From the NCBI GenBank assembly GCA_903840435.1, contig CAIMFV010000012.1:1-64000 (forward strand): a stretch of 64,000 nucleotides of DNA. Direction: 5' to 3'. Position numbers and translations under genes: made by a program. The DNA comes from an uncultured Caulobacterales bacterium (GTDB lineage: Bacteria; Pseudomonadota; Alphaproteobacteria; Caulobacterales; Caulobacteraceae). Below, in pieces: positions 1 through 12,907 of this stretch. Numbering within the stretch: position 1 is the first letter of the stretch; each line of letters starts with the position of its first letter. Under the pieces are notes generated by a model. The model was given only the letters and a program-made list of their open reading frames with translations. It was not told where the DNA came from and ran no database searches.

Positions 1-395
1 CACCGCTCCCCCCGGCGTAGGCCGGGGTCCAGGGATGGGACCCGCAGACGGTTGGGATGATCTACTGGCCACCTGCCTTCGCCGGTATGAGCGGAAGATA
101 TTGAAAACACGAACCTTTCAGCCGCTCCCCCCGGCGTAGGCCGGGGTCCAGGGATGGGCCTGCAGACGGTGGGGAGGATCCCGTGGACACCTGCCTTCGC
201 AGGTCATGAGCGGATGTAATTGAGAGCATACCTTTCAGCCGCTCCCCCCGGCGTAGGCCGGGGTCCAGTGCCGGGCCCGCAGACCGTTGGGAGGACCTTC
301 TGGATACCGGCCTCCGCCGGTATGAGCGGATGAAAAAGGGAGCCTACCTAGGCACCGCGCATCCCAATTGAGGCCGGGGTCCAGGGGGGGCTCAG
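1..395. repeat. Three tandem REP-like units, ~118 bp each, plus a partial fourth
   Basis: No gene lies in this stretch. The unit starts at 3, 122 and 239. Each unit holds two hairpins. The first is CCCCGGC-gtag-GCCGGGG at 10-27, 129-146 and 246-263. The second lies at 71-86, 189-204 and 306-321, with arms ACCTGC/GCAGGT in unit 2 and ACCGGC/GCCGGT in unit 3; unit 1 has one mismatch. The arm change between units 2 and 3 is compensatory, so pairing seems to be maintained. A partial copy (GGCCGGGGTCCAGG) starts near 372. The block sits just downstream of the rpoC stop and could act as a bidirectional terminator or an extragenic palindromic element. Confidence 0.8.
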
Positions 396-435
396 TCCTT
401 TCGGATTAAGCCTTACACCTTGGACCCCGTCGACC

Positions 436-4635
<4,200 letters not shown>

Positions 4636-4780
4636 CTTGGTTCCTTTCGCGGGACTTTAGCCCGCCAGAATGGTGTCAGTTCTTGGGTGACAGTGCGGAA
4701 GCGGGGTTCGGCGGTCGCAGGTAGTTCTGAAAAGAACCGACCGACGCCGCCGCCCGAAACGATTGCGGGACTTGGGGCCC
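4636..4780 (-). other. rpoB-rpoC intergenic spacer
   Basis: This 145-bp spacer separates the two polymerase genes. No T-tract terminator, obvious promoter or open frame with coding character was seen, which fits a single rpoBC transcript. Only the rpoC ribosome binding site just before 4635 is clear. Confidence 0.5.
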
Positions 4781-7700
4781 TTAAGCGTTGTTCTCCAACT
4801 CCACGTTGAGGCCGAGAGAGCGCATCTCCTTGACCAAGACGTTGAAGCTTTCCGGGATACCCGCTTCAAAGCTGTCGTCGCCGCGGACAATGGCCTCATA
4901 GACCTTGGTCCGGCCCGCCACGTCGTCAGATTTGACGGTGAGCATCTCTTGCAGGGTATAGGCCGCGCCATAGGCTTCGAGGGCCCAGACTTCCATTTCC
5001 CCAAACCTTTGACCGCCGAACTGCGCCTTACCGCCCAAGGGTTGTTGGGTGACCAAGGAATACGGTCCGATGGAGCGGGCGTGGATCTTGTCGTCGACAA
5101 GGTGGTGCAGCTTCAACATATAGATGTAGCCGACCGTCACGGGACGCTTGAACTGATCGCCGGTTTGACCGTCGAACAGCACGACCTGTCCTGACTTGTT
5201 CAGACCCGCCGCTTCCAGCATGTCCTCAATATCGCCGATCCGCGCACCATCGAACACTGGCGTGGCGATGGGTACGCCTTTGGAAATATTCCGCGACAGC
5301 TCGATCAACTCTTCGTCGGTCGTCGGCAATTCTTCATCTGGGCCGTAGATTTCCCGCAAACGCTGGGTCAGAGCTTCGCGCTGCCCGCCCGCTTGCCAGT
5401 CTTCCAACAGCCGCGCCACTTGTCGACCGAGGCCTGCACAGGCCCAACCGAGGTGGGTTTCAAAGATCTGACCGACATTCATCCGCGACGGCACGCCGAG
5501 CGGGTTGAGCACGATGTCGACATGGGTGCCGTCGGCCAAGAATGGCATATCTTCGACGGGGAGGATCTTCGAGATAACCCCCTTATTGCCGTGACGCCCG
5601 GCCATCTTGTCGCCCGGTTGCAGCTTGCGCTTCACCGCCACGAACACCTTGACCATCTTCATCACGCCAGGAGGCAGCTCGTCGCCGCGTTGCAGCTTGT
5701 CGACCTTGTCTTCAAAGCGCCGGTCGAGCCGCTTGCGCGCCTCGTCGAACTGGCGACGCATGGCCTCCAGCTCGCCCATGGCCTTGTCATCGTCAAGCGC
5801 AATCTGCCACCACAGACCCGGCGCGATCTCGCCCAGCTTCTCAGCCGAGATTTCGCCACGTCCAAGGCCCTTGGGGCCGGAAACGGCGGTCTTGCCGACC
5901 AAGAGCTCGCGAAGGCGGCCTTGGATATTGCGGTTCAGAATGGCGAACTCATCGTCGCGGTCCTTGCCCAGACGTTCGATTTCTGCCCGTTCGATGGCCA
6001 GAGCGCGTTCGTCCTTATCGACGCCGTGCCGGTTGAACACCCGCACCTCGACCACCGTGCCCGCCACGCCCGGCGGCAAGCGCAGGCTGGTGTCGCGGAC
6101 GTCAGAGGCCTTTTCCCCGAAGATGGCGCGCAGAAGCTTTTCTTCCGGCGTCATTGGGCTTTCACCCTTCGGCGTCACCTTGCCGACCAAGATGTCGCCC
6201 GGCATGACTTCGGCGCCAATGGCGACGATACCGGCTTCGTCCAGATTGCGCAGGGCTTCTTCCCCAACATTGGGGATGTCGCGGGTGATTTCTTCCGGTC
6301 CGAGCTTGGTGTCGCGGGCCATAACCTCGAACTCTTCGATGTGGATCGAGGTGAAGACGTCTTCCGACACGATACGCTCGGAAATGAGGATCGAGTCTTC
6401 GAAGTTGTAGCCGTTCCAAGGCATGAAGGCGACGAGGACGTTGCGGCCCAACGCCAATTCACCAAGCTCGGTCGACGGACCGTCGGCAATGATATCGCCC
6501 GCACGGATCTTATCGCCGACCCGCACCAGCGGACGCTGGTTGATGCAGGTGTTTTGGTTCGAGCGCTGGAACTTGGACAGGCGGTAAATATCGACGCCGG
6601 GCTTGGTCGGGTCGGTTTCGTCGGTGGCCCGCAAAACAATCCGGGTGCCGTCGATCTGCTCCACCACGCCGGTGCGACGCGCCACGACGGTCGCGCCCGA
6701 GTCCCGCGCCACAACGCCTTCCATACCCGTGCCGACCAGCGGCGCGTCTGACTTGACCAAGGGCACGGCCTGACGCTGCATGTTCGAGCCCATCAGCGCG
6801 CGATTGGCGTCGTCGTTTTCAAGGAAGGGGATCAGGGCCGCCGCCACCGAGACAACCTGCTTCGGCGACACGTCCATAAAGGTGACCTGATCACGGCCCG
6901 ACAGCATGACATCGCCATTGATCCGGCAGGGCACCAGCTCTTCTTGGATCTCGCCCGTCGCCGACAGCTTCACATTGGCCTGAGCAATGGTGTGCTTGGC
7001 CTCTTCCATGGCCGACATGTAGATCACGTCTTCCTGGGCTTGGCCGTTGACCACCTTGCGATAGGGGCTCTCGATAAAGCCGTACTTGTTCACCACCGCA
7101 TGGGTGGCGAGCGAGTTGATCAGACCGATATTGGGACCTTCCGGCGTCTCAATCGGGCAGATGCGGCCATAGTGGGTTGGGTGCACGTCTCGGACTTCAA
7201 AGCCCGCCCGTTCGCGGGTCAGACCACCCGGGCCCAGCGCCGAGAGGCGGCGCTTGTGGGTAATTTCCGACAAGGGGTTGGTTTGGTCCATGAATTGCGA
7301 CAGCTGCGAGGAGCCGTAGAATTCCCGGACCGCCGCCGCCGCAGGCTTGGCATTGATCAGGTCGTGCGGCATGACGGTGTCAATATCGACGCTCGACATC
7401 CGCTCCTTAATCGCCCGCTCCATGCGCAGCAGACCCACGCGATACTGATTTTCCAGCAGTTCGCCAACCGAACGCACCCGGCGATTGCCAAGATTGTCGA
7501 TGTCGTCGATCTCGCCGCGCCCGTCGCGCAAGCCCACCAAGACCTTGAGGACTTCCAACACATCGTCCTTGCGCAGCACCCGCACATCGTCGGGGCAGTC
7601 AAGCTCGAGGCGCATATTCATCTTCACCCGACCCACGGCCGACAGGTCGTAGCGCTCGGAATCAAAGAACAGGCTGCGGAACATGGCTTCTGCCGCGTCA

Positions 7701-8857
7701 GACGTCGGCGGCTCGCCCGGACGCATGACCCGGTAGATGTCGAATAGGGCGTCTTCGCGCAGTTGGTTCTTATCGACGCGCAGGGTGTTGCGCATATAGG
7801 GGCCGACCGTCACATGGTCGATGTCGAGCACTTCGATGGTGCCAAAGCCCATCTCGCCCAGGGCCTGAATGGTGGTGACGTCAAGCTCATCGCCAGCCTC
7901 GGCATAGATCTCGCCGGTCTCCATATTGACCATGTCGCGGGCCAAATAGCGGGTGACGAGGCTTTCAGGCGGCAGGAGCAAGGTCTTGGCGCCCGCATCG
8001 GCAAACTTCTTGGCATTACGCGCTGAAATCTTCTGGCCAGCCGGGGCCAATTCTTCGCCCGTATCGGCGTCGATCAGCGGATATTCCGGCTTCACACCGC
8101 GCCAACGATCTGGCCGATAGGGGGTGGCCCAGCCGCCTTCGCGCTTTTCAAACGGGATGGTGGCGTAGAAGGTCGTCAGAATTTCTTCGTCGTCGAGGCC
8201 GAGCGCATAGAGGAAGCTGGTAGCGGGCAGCTTACGGCGACGGTCGATACGCACATAGACAATGTCCTTGGCGTCAAACTCGAAGTCGAGCCAGGAGCCG
8301 CGATAGGGGATGACACGCGCCGCGAACAAAAGCTTGCCAGACGCGTGCGTCTTGCCCTTGTCATGGTCGAAAAACACGCCCGGCGAGCGGTGCATCTGGG
8401 AGACAATGACCCGCTCTGTCCCGTTGACGATGAAGGTGCCCTTCTCGGTCATCAGCGGGATATCGCCCATATAGACGTCCTGCTCTTTAATGTCCTTGAC
8501 CGAGCGGGCGCCGGTTTCTTCGTCGCTTTCAAACACGATCAGCCGCAGCTTCACCTTCAAGGGCGCCGCATAGGTCATGTCGCGCTGAATGCACTCTTCA
8601 ACGTCGTATTTCGGATCTTCGAATTCGTAGGACACATATTCGAGCACGGCGCGCTCGTTAAAGTCCTTGATCGGGAAGACTGACTTAAAGACCGCCTCCA
8701 ACCCGTCGCCATTGCGATCCGCGGGCCGCACTTCGCGTTGCAGAAACTGTTCGTAGGAAGACCGTTGAACCTCGATCAGGTTCGGCATGGTCACCGCTTC
8801 AGGGATGCGGCCAAACGACTTGCGAATACGCTTCTTGCCGGTAAAGGTCTGAGCCAT
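4781..8857 (-). CDS. rpoB: DNA-directed RNA polymerase subunit beta
   Basis: This is the beta subunit of RNA polymerase, 1358 residues from the ATG at 8857. The open frame runs upstream to 9220, but homologues begin [17 protein letters not shown] and GAGG precedes this ATG, so the extra 121 codons are leader. The rifampicin region near residues 515-535 reads [20 protein letters not shown] and then RLSALGPGG. This is the usual alphaproteobacterial form, with no recognised resistance substitution. Further conserved blocks are [14 protein letters not shown] and [10 protein letters not shown]. Unlike most proteobacteria, no rplJ-rplL precedes it; the next gene upstream is xthA on the opposite strand. 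The leader contains three hairpins. Confidence 0.99.
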   Translation of the reverse strand: MAQTFTGKKRIRKSFGRIPEAVTMPNLIEVQRSSYEQFLQREVRPADRNGDGLEAVFKSVFPIKDFNERAVLEYVSYEFEDPKYDVEECIQRDMTYAAPLKVKLRLIVFESDEETGARSVKDIKEQDVYMGDIPLMTEKGTFIVNGTERVIVSQMHRSPGVFFDHDKGKTHASGKLLFAARVIPYRGSWLDFEFDAKDIVYVRIDRRRKLPATSFLYALGLDDEEILTTFYATIPFEKREGGWATPYRPDRWRGVKPEYPLIDADTGEELAPAGQKISARNAKKFADAGAKTLLLPPESLVTRYLARDMVNMETGEIYAEAGDELDVTTIQALGEMGFGTIEVLDIDHVTVGPYMRNTLRVDKNQLREDALFDIYRVMRPGEPPTSDAAEAMFRSLFFDSERYDLSAVGRVKMNMRLELDCPDDVRVLRKDDVLEVLKVLVGLRDGRGEIDDIDNLGNRRVRSVGELLENQYRVGLLRMERAIKERMSSVDIDTVMPHDLINAKPAAAAVREFYGSSQLSQFMDQTNPLSEITHKRRLSALGPGGLTRERAGFEVRDVHPTHYGRICPIETPEGPNIGLINSLATHAVVNKYGFIESPYRKVVNGQAQEDVIYMSAMEEAKHTIAQANVKLSATGEIQEELVPCRINGDVMLSGRDQVTFMDVSPKQVVSVAAALIPFLENDDANRALMGSNMQRQAVPLVKSDAPLVGTGMEGVVARDSGATVVARRTGVVEQIDGTRIVLRATDETDPTKPGVDIYRLSKFQRSNQNTCINQRPLVRVGDKIRAGDIIADGPSTELGELALGRNVLVAFMPWNGYNFEDSILISERIVSEDVFTSIHIEEFEVMARDTKLGPEEITRDIPNVGEEALRNLDEAGIVAIGAEVMPGDILVGKVTPKGESPMTPEEKLLRAIFGEKASDVRDTSLRLPPGVAGTVVEVRVFNRHGVDKDERALAIERAEIERLGKDRDDEFAILNRNIQGRLRELLVGKTAVSGPKGLGRGEISAEKLGEIAPGLWWQIALDDDKAMGELEAMRRQFDEARKRLDRRFEDKVDKLQRGDELPPGVMKMVKVFVAVKRKLQPGDKMAGRHGNKGVISKILPVEDMPFLADGTHVDIVLNPLGVPSRMNVGQIFETHLGWACAGLGRQVARLLEDWQAGGQREALTQRLREIYGPDEELPTTDEELIELSRNISKGVPIATPVFDGARIGDIEDMLEAAGLNKSGQVVLFDGQTGDQFKRPVTVGYIYMLKLHHLVDDKIHARSIGPYSLVTQQPLGGKAQFGGQRFGEMEVWALEAYGAAYTLQEMLTVKSDDVAGRTKVYEAIVRGDDSFEAGIPESFNVLVKEMRSLGLNVELENNA

Positions 8858-8883
8858 AAAATTTTGGTCCTCACGCGCGATAA

Positions 8884-8985
8884 CGCGACCTGCGTCGCGC
8901 CGCTGCAAAATGTCGATGCACCCACCCTTCAAACCGTGCCTGCGCACGGTTCGGTGCTGACCAATGCTTGCCTTCTGCGGCAAGC
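8884..8985 (-). promoter_or_regulatory. Structured rpoB leader with three GCAG-loop hairpins
   Basis: Read as rpoB leader RNA (minus strand), three perfect hairpins follow one another: GCTTGCC-GCAGAA-GGCAAGC (8985-8966), AACCGTGC-GCAG-GCACGGTT (8951-8932) and CGCGAC-GCAG-GTCGCG (8899-8884). Every loop starts GCAG while the stems differ in sequence. The last hairpin ends 26 nt before the rpoB start. What is seen is structure only; a role in translational or transcriptional control of rpoBC is inference. No convincing -35/-10 pair was identified further upstream. Confidence 0.55.
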
Positions 8986-9276
8986 TCTCCCTCGTCGGAT
9001 CCAAGGGCCCGGAGCCCGACCTCGGAGACTCGCGCAACACTCCCAAAGGACAGCCTAAGGGCCCACCTTGATTCGGTCGTTTTTGCGAGAACGGCGGACT
9101 TAAGCGATTTCCCCCGCGAAGGGAAGAGCTGACCTGTAAATTTTTCGGGAATAGCGCAGTTTTTGCTTGACCCGGCGCACGACGCATCGGCGCGCACCGG
9201 TTTCCCTGGCTTGCGAACATCGCTAAGGAGGGGGGAAGCGTGGCGCGGAGGCGCTGAGCTCAAGGACATTGCCCGC

Positions 9277-10056
9277 ATGAAGATTGCCACCTGGAACGTT
9301 AATTCGATCAACGCCCACCTGCCCCAGGCGCTGGCGTGGTTTTCGCAAGCCGCGCCTGACGTCGTGGCGCTGCAGGAATTGAAATGCGTCGACGAAAAGT
9401 TCCCGTACGCCGCGTTTGAGAGCCTGGGCTACAATATCAGCGTCTTTGGCCAAAAGACCTATAATGGCGTGGCATTGTTGTCGAAATATCCTTTGGAAGA
9501 CGTGGTGCGCGGCCTGCCCGGCGACGACGACGATTTACAAGCCCGCTTTATCGAAGCCCTGGTTGCCGCTCCCCGACCCTTTCGGGTCGCAGGGCTCTAC
9601 CTGCCGAACGGTAATCCCATTGGTGGCGACAAGTTTACCTATAAGCTGAGCTGGATGGACAGGCTGACCCTCCGCGCCAAGGCCTTGCTCGCGCTCGAAG
9701 AACCCTTGGTGCTGATCGGCGACTATAATGTCATCCCGGAAGCGCAAGACTGTTATGATCCCGCCGCCTGGTCCGGTGATGCGCTCTTCCAGCCGGAAAG
9801 CCGCGCCCGGTTTCGCGCCTTGAAGTGGCTGGGATTTACTGACGCATTGGAAGCCGCGGGCGCCGATCCCCACGCCTATACCTTTTGGGACTATCAGGCT
9901 GGCGCCTGGCCGCGCGATCACGGTATTCGCATCGACCATATTCTCGCCTCTCCCCAAGCGGCGGACCGACTGGTCTCTGCCCAGGTGTTCCGAGAGGTGC
10001 GCGGCCTGGAAAAGCCGTCCGACCATGTGCCTGTCATGGCGGAATTTGCCGATTAG
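9277..10056 (+). CDS. xthA: Exodeoxyribonuclease III (AP endonuclease)
   Basis: A DNA repair nuclease that cuts at abasic sites and removes 3' blocks. The 259-residue protein from ATG 9277 starts MKIATWNVNSINAHLP, the classical ExoIII start. Metal ligand Glu34 is in LQELKC, the catalytic Asp/Asn pair is in IGDYNV, and the C-terminal metal and base motifs are GIRIDHIL and SDHVPVMAEF. An upstream in-frame start at 9163 would add 38 residues with no family support, and AAGGA lies before 9277. It is divergent from rpoB and is followed after 10 bp by a small membrane protein gene on the same strand. Confidence 0.96.
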   Translation: MKIATWNVNSINAHLPQALAWFSQAAPDVVALQELKCVDEKFPYAAFESLGYNISVFGQKTYNGVALLSKYPLEDVVRGLPGDDDDLQARFIEALVAAPRPFRVAGLYLPNGNPIGGDKFTYKLSWMDRLTLRAKALLALEEPLVLIGDYNVIPEAQDCYDPAAWSGDALFQPESRARFRALKWLGFTDALEAAGADPHAYTFWDYQAGAWPRDHGIRIDHILASPQAADRLVSAQVFREVRGLEKPSDHVPVMAEFAD

Positions 10057-10066
10057 GGTGCCAGAC

Positions 10067-10663
10067 ATGGACGGGCTCCTCCACCTCATTATCTGGTGCG
10101 GCGTTGGCGGGCTAGGCGTCTGTCTCGCCGCGAGCGTTTGGAATTGGTGGATGGAGCCGACGCGGCGGGCTTTGCGACGGCTGGCCCAGCTTCTCGGCGG
10201 CACAGTGGATGTGGCAGCCACGGCGCCTGGGCGGGGTCAAGGGGTTGGCGTCCGCATTGAGCCCGCGGGCATTGCCGTGGTGGCGAGCCCCCGCGACCAG
10301 GGCTTGGTCTTTGCCTTTGAAGAATTGGCCGGTGTGGAGTTGATCGCCAATGGCGACGTGCGTGCCCGGGCCTTTGTTGGCGAGGCGCGGCTGCCGCTCG
10401 ACTCCCGCCGCTTAAAACTCGATCAAGCCAGCGTGCGCCTCGTCTTTGAAGACGTCCGCCACCCCGAATTCGAGCTCCTGCTCATCGAGCCCGAGGATCC
10501 GGCCGAGACCCGGGACAAGGGCTATGCCGCCGCGCTGCGGCTCTACGCCCATCTCGAAACCGTGGTCAGGCGACGCAAGCCGAGTGACCGCGCGGAACGG
10601 GGCATGGGCCCCGAGCCCACCGCACCGGTCGCAGGGTTCCAACCCGACTTCGACGAAGACTGA
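10067..10663 (+). CDS. Membrane-anchored conserved hypothetical protein
   Basis: I do not recognise a named family. From ATG 10067 the product has 198 residues. Residues ~4-24 (LHLIIWCGVGGLGVCLAAS) form one N-terminal membrane segment. The rest is soluble and looks alpha/beta: VRIEPAGIAVVASPRDQGLV, ELAGVELIANGDVRARAF, VRLVFEDVRHPEFELLLIEP. The C-terminus is charged. The start at 10067 is preferred over 10025 because the upstream codons overlap the end of xthA. With a 10-bp gap it is probably co-transcribed with xthA, but nothing links it to repair. Confidence 0.75.
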   Translation: MDGLLHLIIWCGVGGLGVCLAASVWNWWMEPTRRALRRLAQLLGGTVDVAATAPGRGQGVGVRIEPAGIAVVASPRDQGLVFAFEELAGVELIANGDVRARAFVGEARLPLDSRRLKLDQASVRLVFEDVRHPEFELLLIEPEDPAETRDKGYAAALRLYAHLETVVRRRKPSDRAERGMGPEPTAPVAGFQPDFDED

Positions 10664-10705
10664 CCGCCCGCCCCTGCCCTCAACACGCCGCGACCTGAGC
10701 GCGCG

Positions 10706-12745
10706 CTACTGCAAGCCGCAGGGACCTTTCAAGAAGGTCTCAATCGCCTCGAGCATGCGCACATTCTCTTTCGGCGACCATTTGTTCAGTTGGTGACCCC
10801 AATCCTTCAGGGTGACGAAATCAACCGTCTTGTTGGCGCTTTTCAAGGCGCCATACATGGCCCGCGACTCAGAAATATTGACGGTTTGGTCCCGGTCGCC
10901 ATGGATCAACAGCACCGGGATTGACACCTCCCTGGCGTGCTGCAGCGGGTCCATCCCATCAATGGTTTCGTGCTGAAATTCGCGCTCAAAATCCCCGCCT
11001 TCATTGGTCTCGCCCTTGAAGGTGGCCAATTCCATCACACCTGCAGCCGGGATTGCACATTTATAAAGGCCATTGGGCCGAATGGCGCCGGCAATGGCCG
11101 CATAGCCCCCATAGGAGTAGCCGAAGATGGCAAGCTTTTGCGGGTCGGCGAGCTTTTGGCTAACCAGCCATTTGACGGCGTCGTCATTGTCGTCCTGCAT
11201 CGTCTTGCCCCACTCCTTATCGCCAAGCTTCCACAGCTTGAGCCCCCAGCCTTGTGAGCCACGATATTGGGGCTGGATGACTGCATAGCCGCGTGAGGAG
11301 AAGAAGGCATTCCAGTTGGTGATATCCCAGCCCCGTTCGTCACGAGCCCAAGGGCCGCCATGGGGCAACACGACCGCCGGATAGGGTCCTCGCCCAAACT
11401 TCTCTGCTGGCGGCAGGGTCAAGAAGGCCGGGATCGGAACGCCGTCGCGCGCGGTGTATTGAACGAGACGCGTGTCGCCCAGTGCCGCCGGTTTCAGGTC
11501 CGGAAAGGACTTGGCCAGTAGCTGCAGCGGCTTGGACGGAATGAACAGATAATATATGGGCGGCTGGTTTGGACCAGAATATTCAACGATAAAGCGGTCC
11601 CGCTCATAATCCATCGAGACAATTTTTGGGCTCGCCCCGACAGGGTTGGGTATCGTCTCAGCTTTTCCGGTGGCGGCGTCGGTCCAGACCAGGTCTTCGA
11701 CCTTCGCCTTGAAAGCCTTCTTCAAACCCTGGTCGATGCTGTCAAGTTTAGGGTCGACCCACAGCGTGCTTTCTTCCCCGTCGCCGACGCTAACCCCTAT
11801 GATTTCGCCAAAATCGGCCTTAGCGTTTGAGGTTATCAACCCATTCATGCTAAATATAGCGCTTTCAAATATCGGCGGATCGAACTTTCTTTCTCGAATA
11901 TGATAGGGAAAAATTTTCATTTTATCTGAGCCAAGATTGGCCGCTAGATAGACGAGGTCCGGATCGGACGAGGCGCTAGCAAATTCAATCGGATCCCGAT
12001 CCTTGGCAAACCACTTAAAATGGGTGTCGAACGCGCCGGTGGTGGGATCGCGCAGTTGCACACCTTCGAAGGTTTTGCCGCCTTCATACCCGACAAAGGA
12101 TCGGGCGACGATGCGACCGTCGAGGTTGGCTCGGAAACTGCCAAATTCTTCAGCACCATGCGAGATGCTTTCCAATTCGCCGGTTTGAATATCGACCCGG
12201 TAAATATCCTCACCCTGATCAATGTGGGAGATCAGAATGTGCCGCGGGTCCTTCGGCAAGAGGTCGAAAATCTGCGACCGCGCCCTTGCATTTTGGTCCT
12301 TCTTCCCACTGACCGTCATCCACTCACCATGACCGGAAATGTCGGTGATCATATTGCGGAATAAAAACTCCGGTTCACCATTGGCGTCGTCGTCTAATTG
12401 GCGGAACTGGACCAGCACGCGATCATTTTTGATAAAATAAACCGCCCAAATGGTTTGCTGAACCGCTTTTTTGGACGCTTCGCCGACGCTAATCACCACT
12501 GGCTTAGCGGCGAGGTCATCTGTCGCCCAGATTGTGACGTAACTAGTTTCGCCGTCGGGTGAAGTTACGGCAGCAATATGTTTGCCATCCGGCGACAATG
12601 AAACATCCTTGATCGCAGGCAAACGTGAGAGAAGCTGTAAACTTGGCGCAGGGATTGCGGGCGACGAAGCTTGCGCTCTAACATCCAACCCCAAACCAAG
12701 TGCCAAAACAAAGACCATCATGCTCCAGTAATTTGCGCTACGCAT
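10706..12745 (-). CDS. Exported S9-family prolyl oligopeptidase-like peptidase
   Basis: A serine peptidase/acylaminoacyl-peptidase-like protein of 679 residues. The start MRSANYWSMMVFVLALGLGL is a signal peptide ending near VRAQA, so the enzyme is probably periplasmic. A beta-propeller region (LSPDGKHIAAV and similar) precedes the alpha/beta-hydrolase domain. The catalytic triad can be read as Ser544 (GYSYGGYA), Asp619 (HGDRDQTV) and His651 (WGHQLNKW). It is transcribed divergently from a TonB-dependent receptor. This pairing is common where a receptor imports peptides that a peptidase then degrades, but the substrate is not visible from sequence. Confidence 0.93.
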   Translation of the reverse strand: MRSANYWSMMVFVLALGLGLDVRAQASSPAIPAPSLQLLSRLPAIKDVSLSPDGKHIAAVTSPDGETSYVTIWATDDLAAKPVVISVGEASKKAVQQTIWAVYFIKNDRVLVQFRQLDDDANGEPEFLFRNMITDISGHGEWMTVSGKKDQNARARSQIFDLLPKDPRHILISHIDQGEDIYRVDIQTGELESISHGAEEFGSFRANLDGRIVARSFVGYEGGKTFEGVQLRDPTTGAFDTHFKWFAKDRDPIEFASASSDPDLVYLAANLGSDKMKIFPYHIRERKFDPPIFESAIFSMNGLITSNAKADFGEIIGVSVGDGEESTLWVDPKLDSIDQGLKKAFKAKVEDLVWTDAATGKAETIPNPVGASPKIVSMDYERDRFIVEYSGPNQPPIYYLFIPSKPLQLLAKSFPDLKPAALGDTRLVQYTARDGVPIPAFLTLPPAEKFGRGPYPAVVLPHGGPWARDERGWDITNWNAFFSSRGYAVIQPQYRGSQGWGLKLWKLGDKEWGKTMQDDNDDAVKWLVSQKLADPQKLAIFGYSYGGYAAIAGAIRPNGLYKCAIPAAGVMELATFKGETNEGGDFEREFQHETIDGMDPLQHAREVSIPVLLIHGDRDQTVNISESRAMYGALKSANKTVDFVTLKDWGHQLNKWSPKENVRMLEAIETFLKGPCGLQ

Positions 12746-12907
12746 GAGCTTTTAATTCCCGTTTCTTGCGAGTTAACATCAAGCGTGCCAAATTTACACC
12801 ATATAGGCCGTTTTATGGATAATAGGTACGAAACCAAACTAGACAAGAGGGCATTTTTCATTCAGTCATCTTCAAATGGGGTAAAAACCACCAAATGGGG
12901 GACTGTT
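12746..12907. promoter_or_regulatory. Divergent promoter region, S9 peptidase / TonB receptor
   Basis: This 162-bp region is AT-richer than its surroundings and must hold both promoters. TATAGG near 12803 is a possible -10 for the receptor. No clear Fur box, palindrome or paired -35 was found. Confidence 0.35.

Noticed and set aside
4781-8857. Rifampicin-resistance substitution in rpoB (DQTNP)
   Set aside because: The Thr is, as I recall, normal for Alphaproteobacteria, and the key Ser, His and Asp positions have the sensitive residues.
8858-9220. N-terminal extension of rpoB to 9220
   Set aside because: Homologues start at [10 protein letters not shown]. The extension has no conserved features, contains the leader hairpins, and the ribosome site is at 8857.
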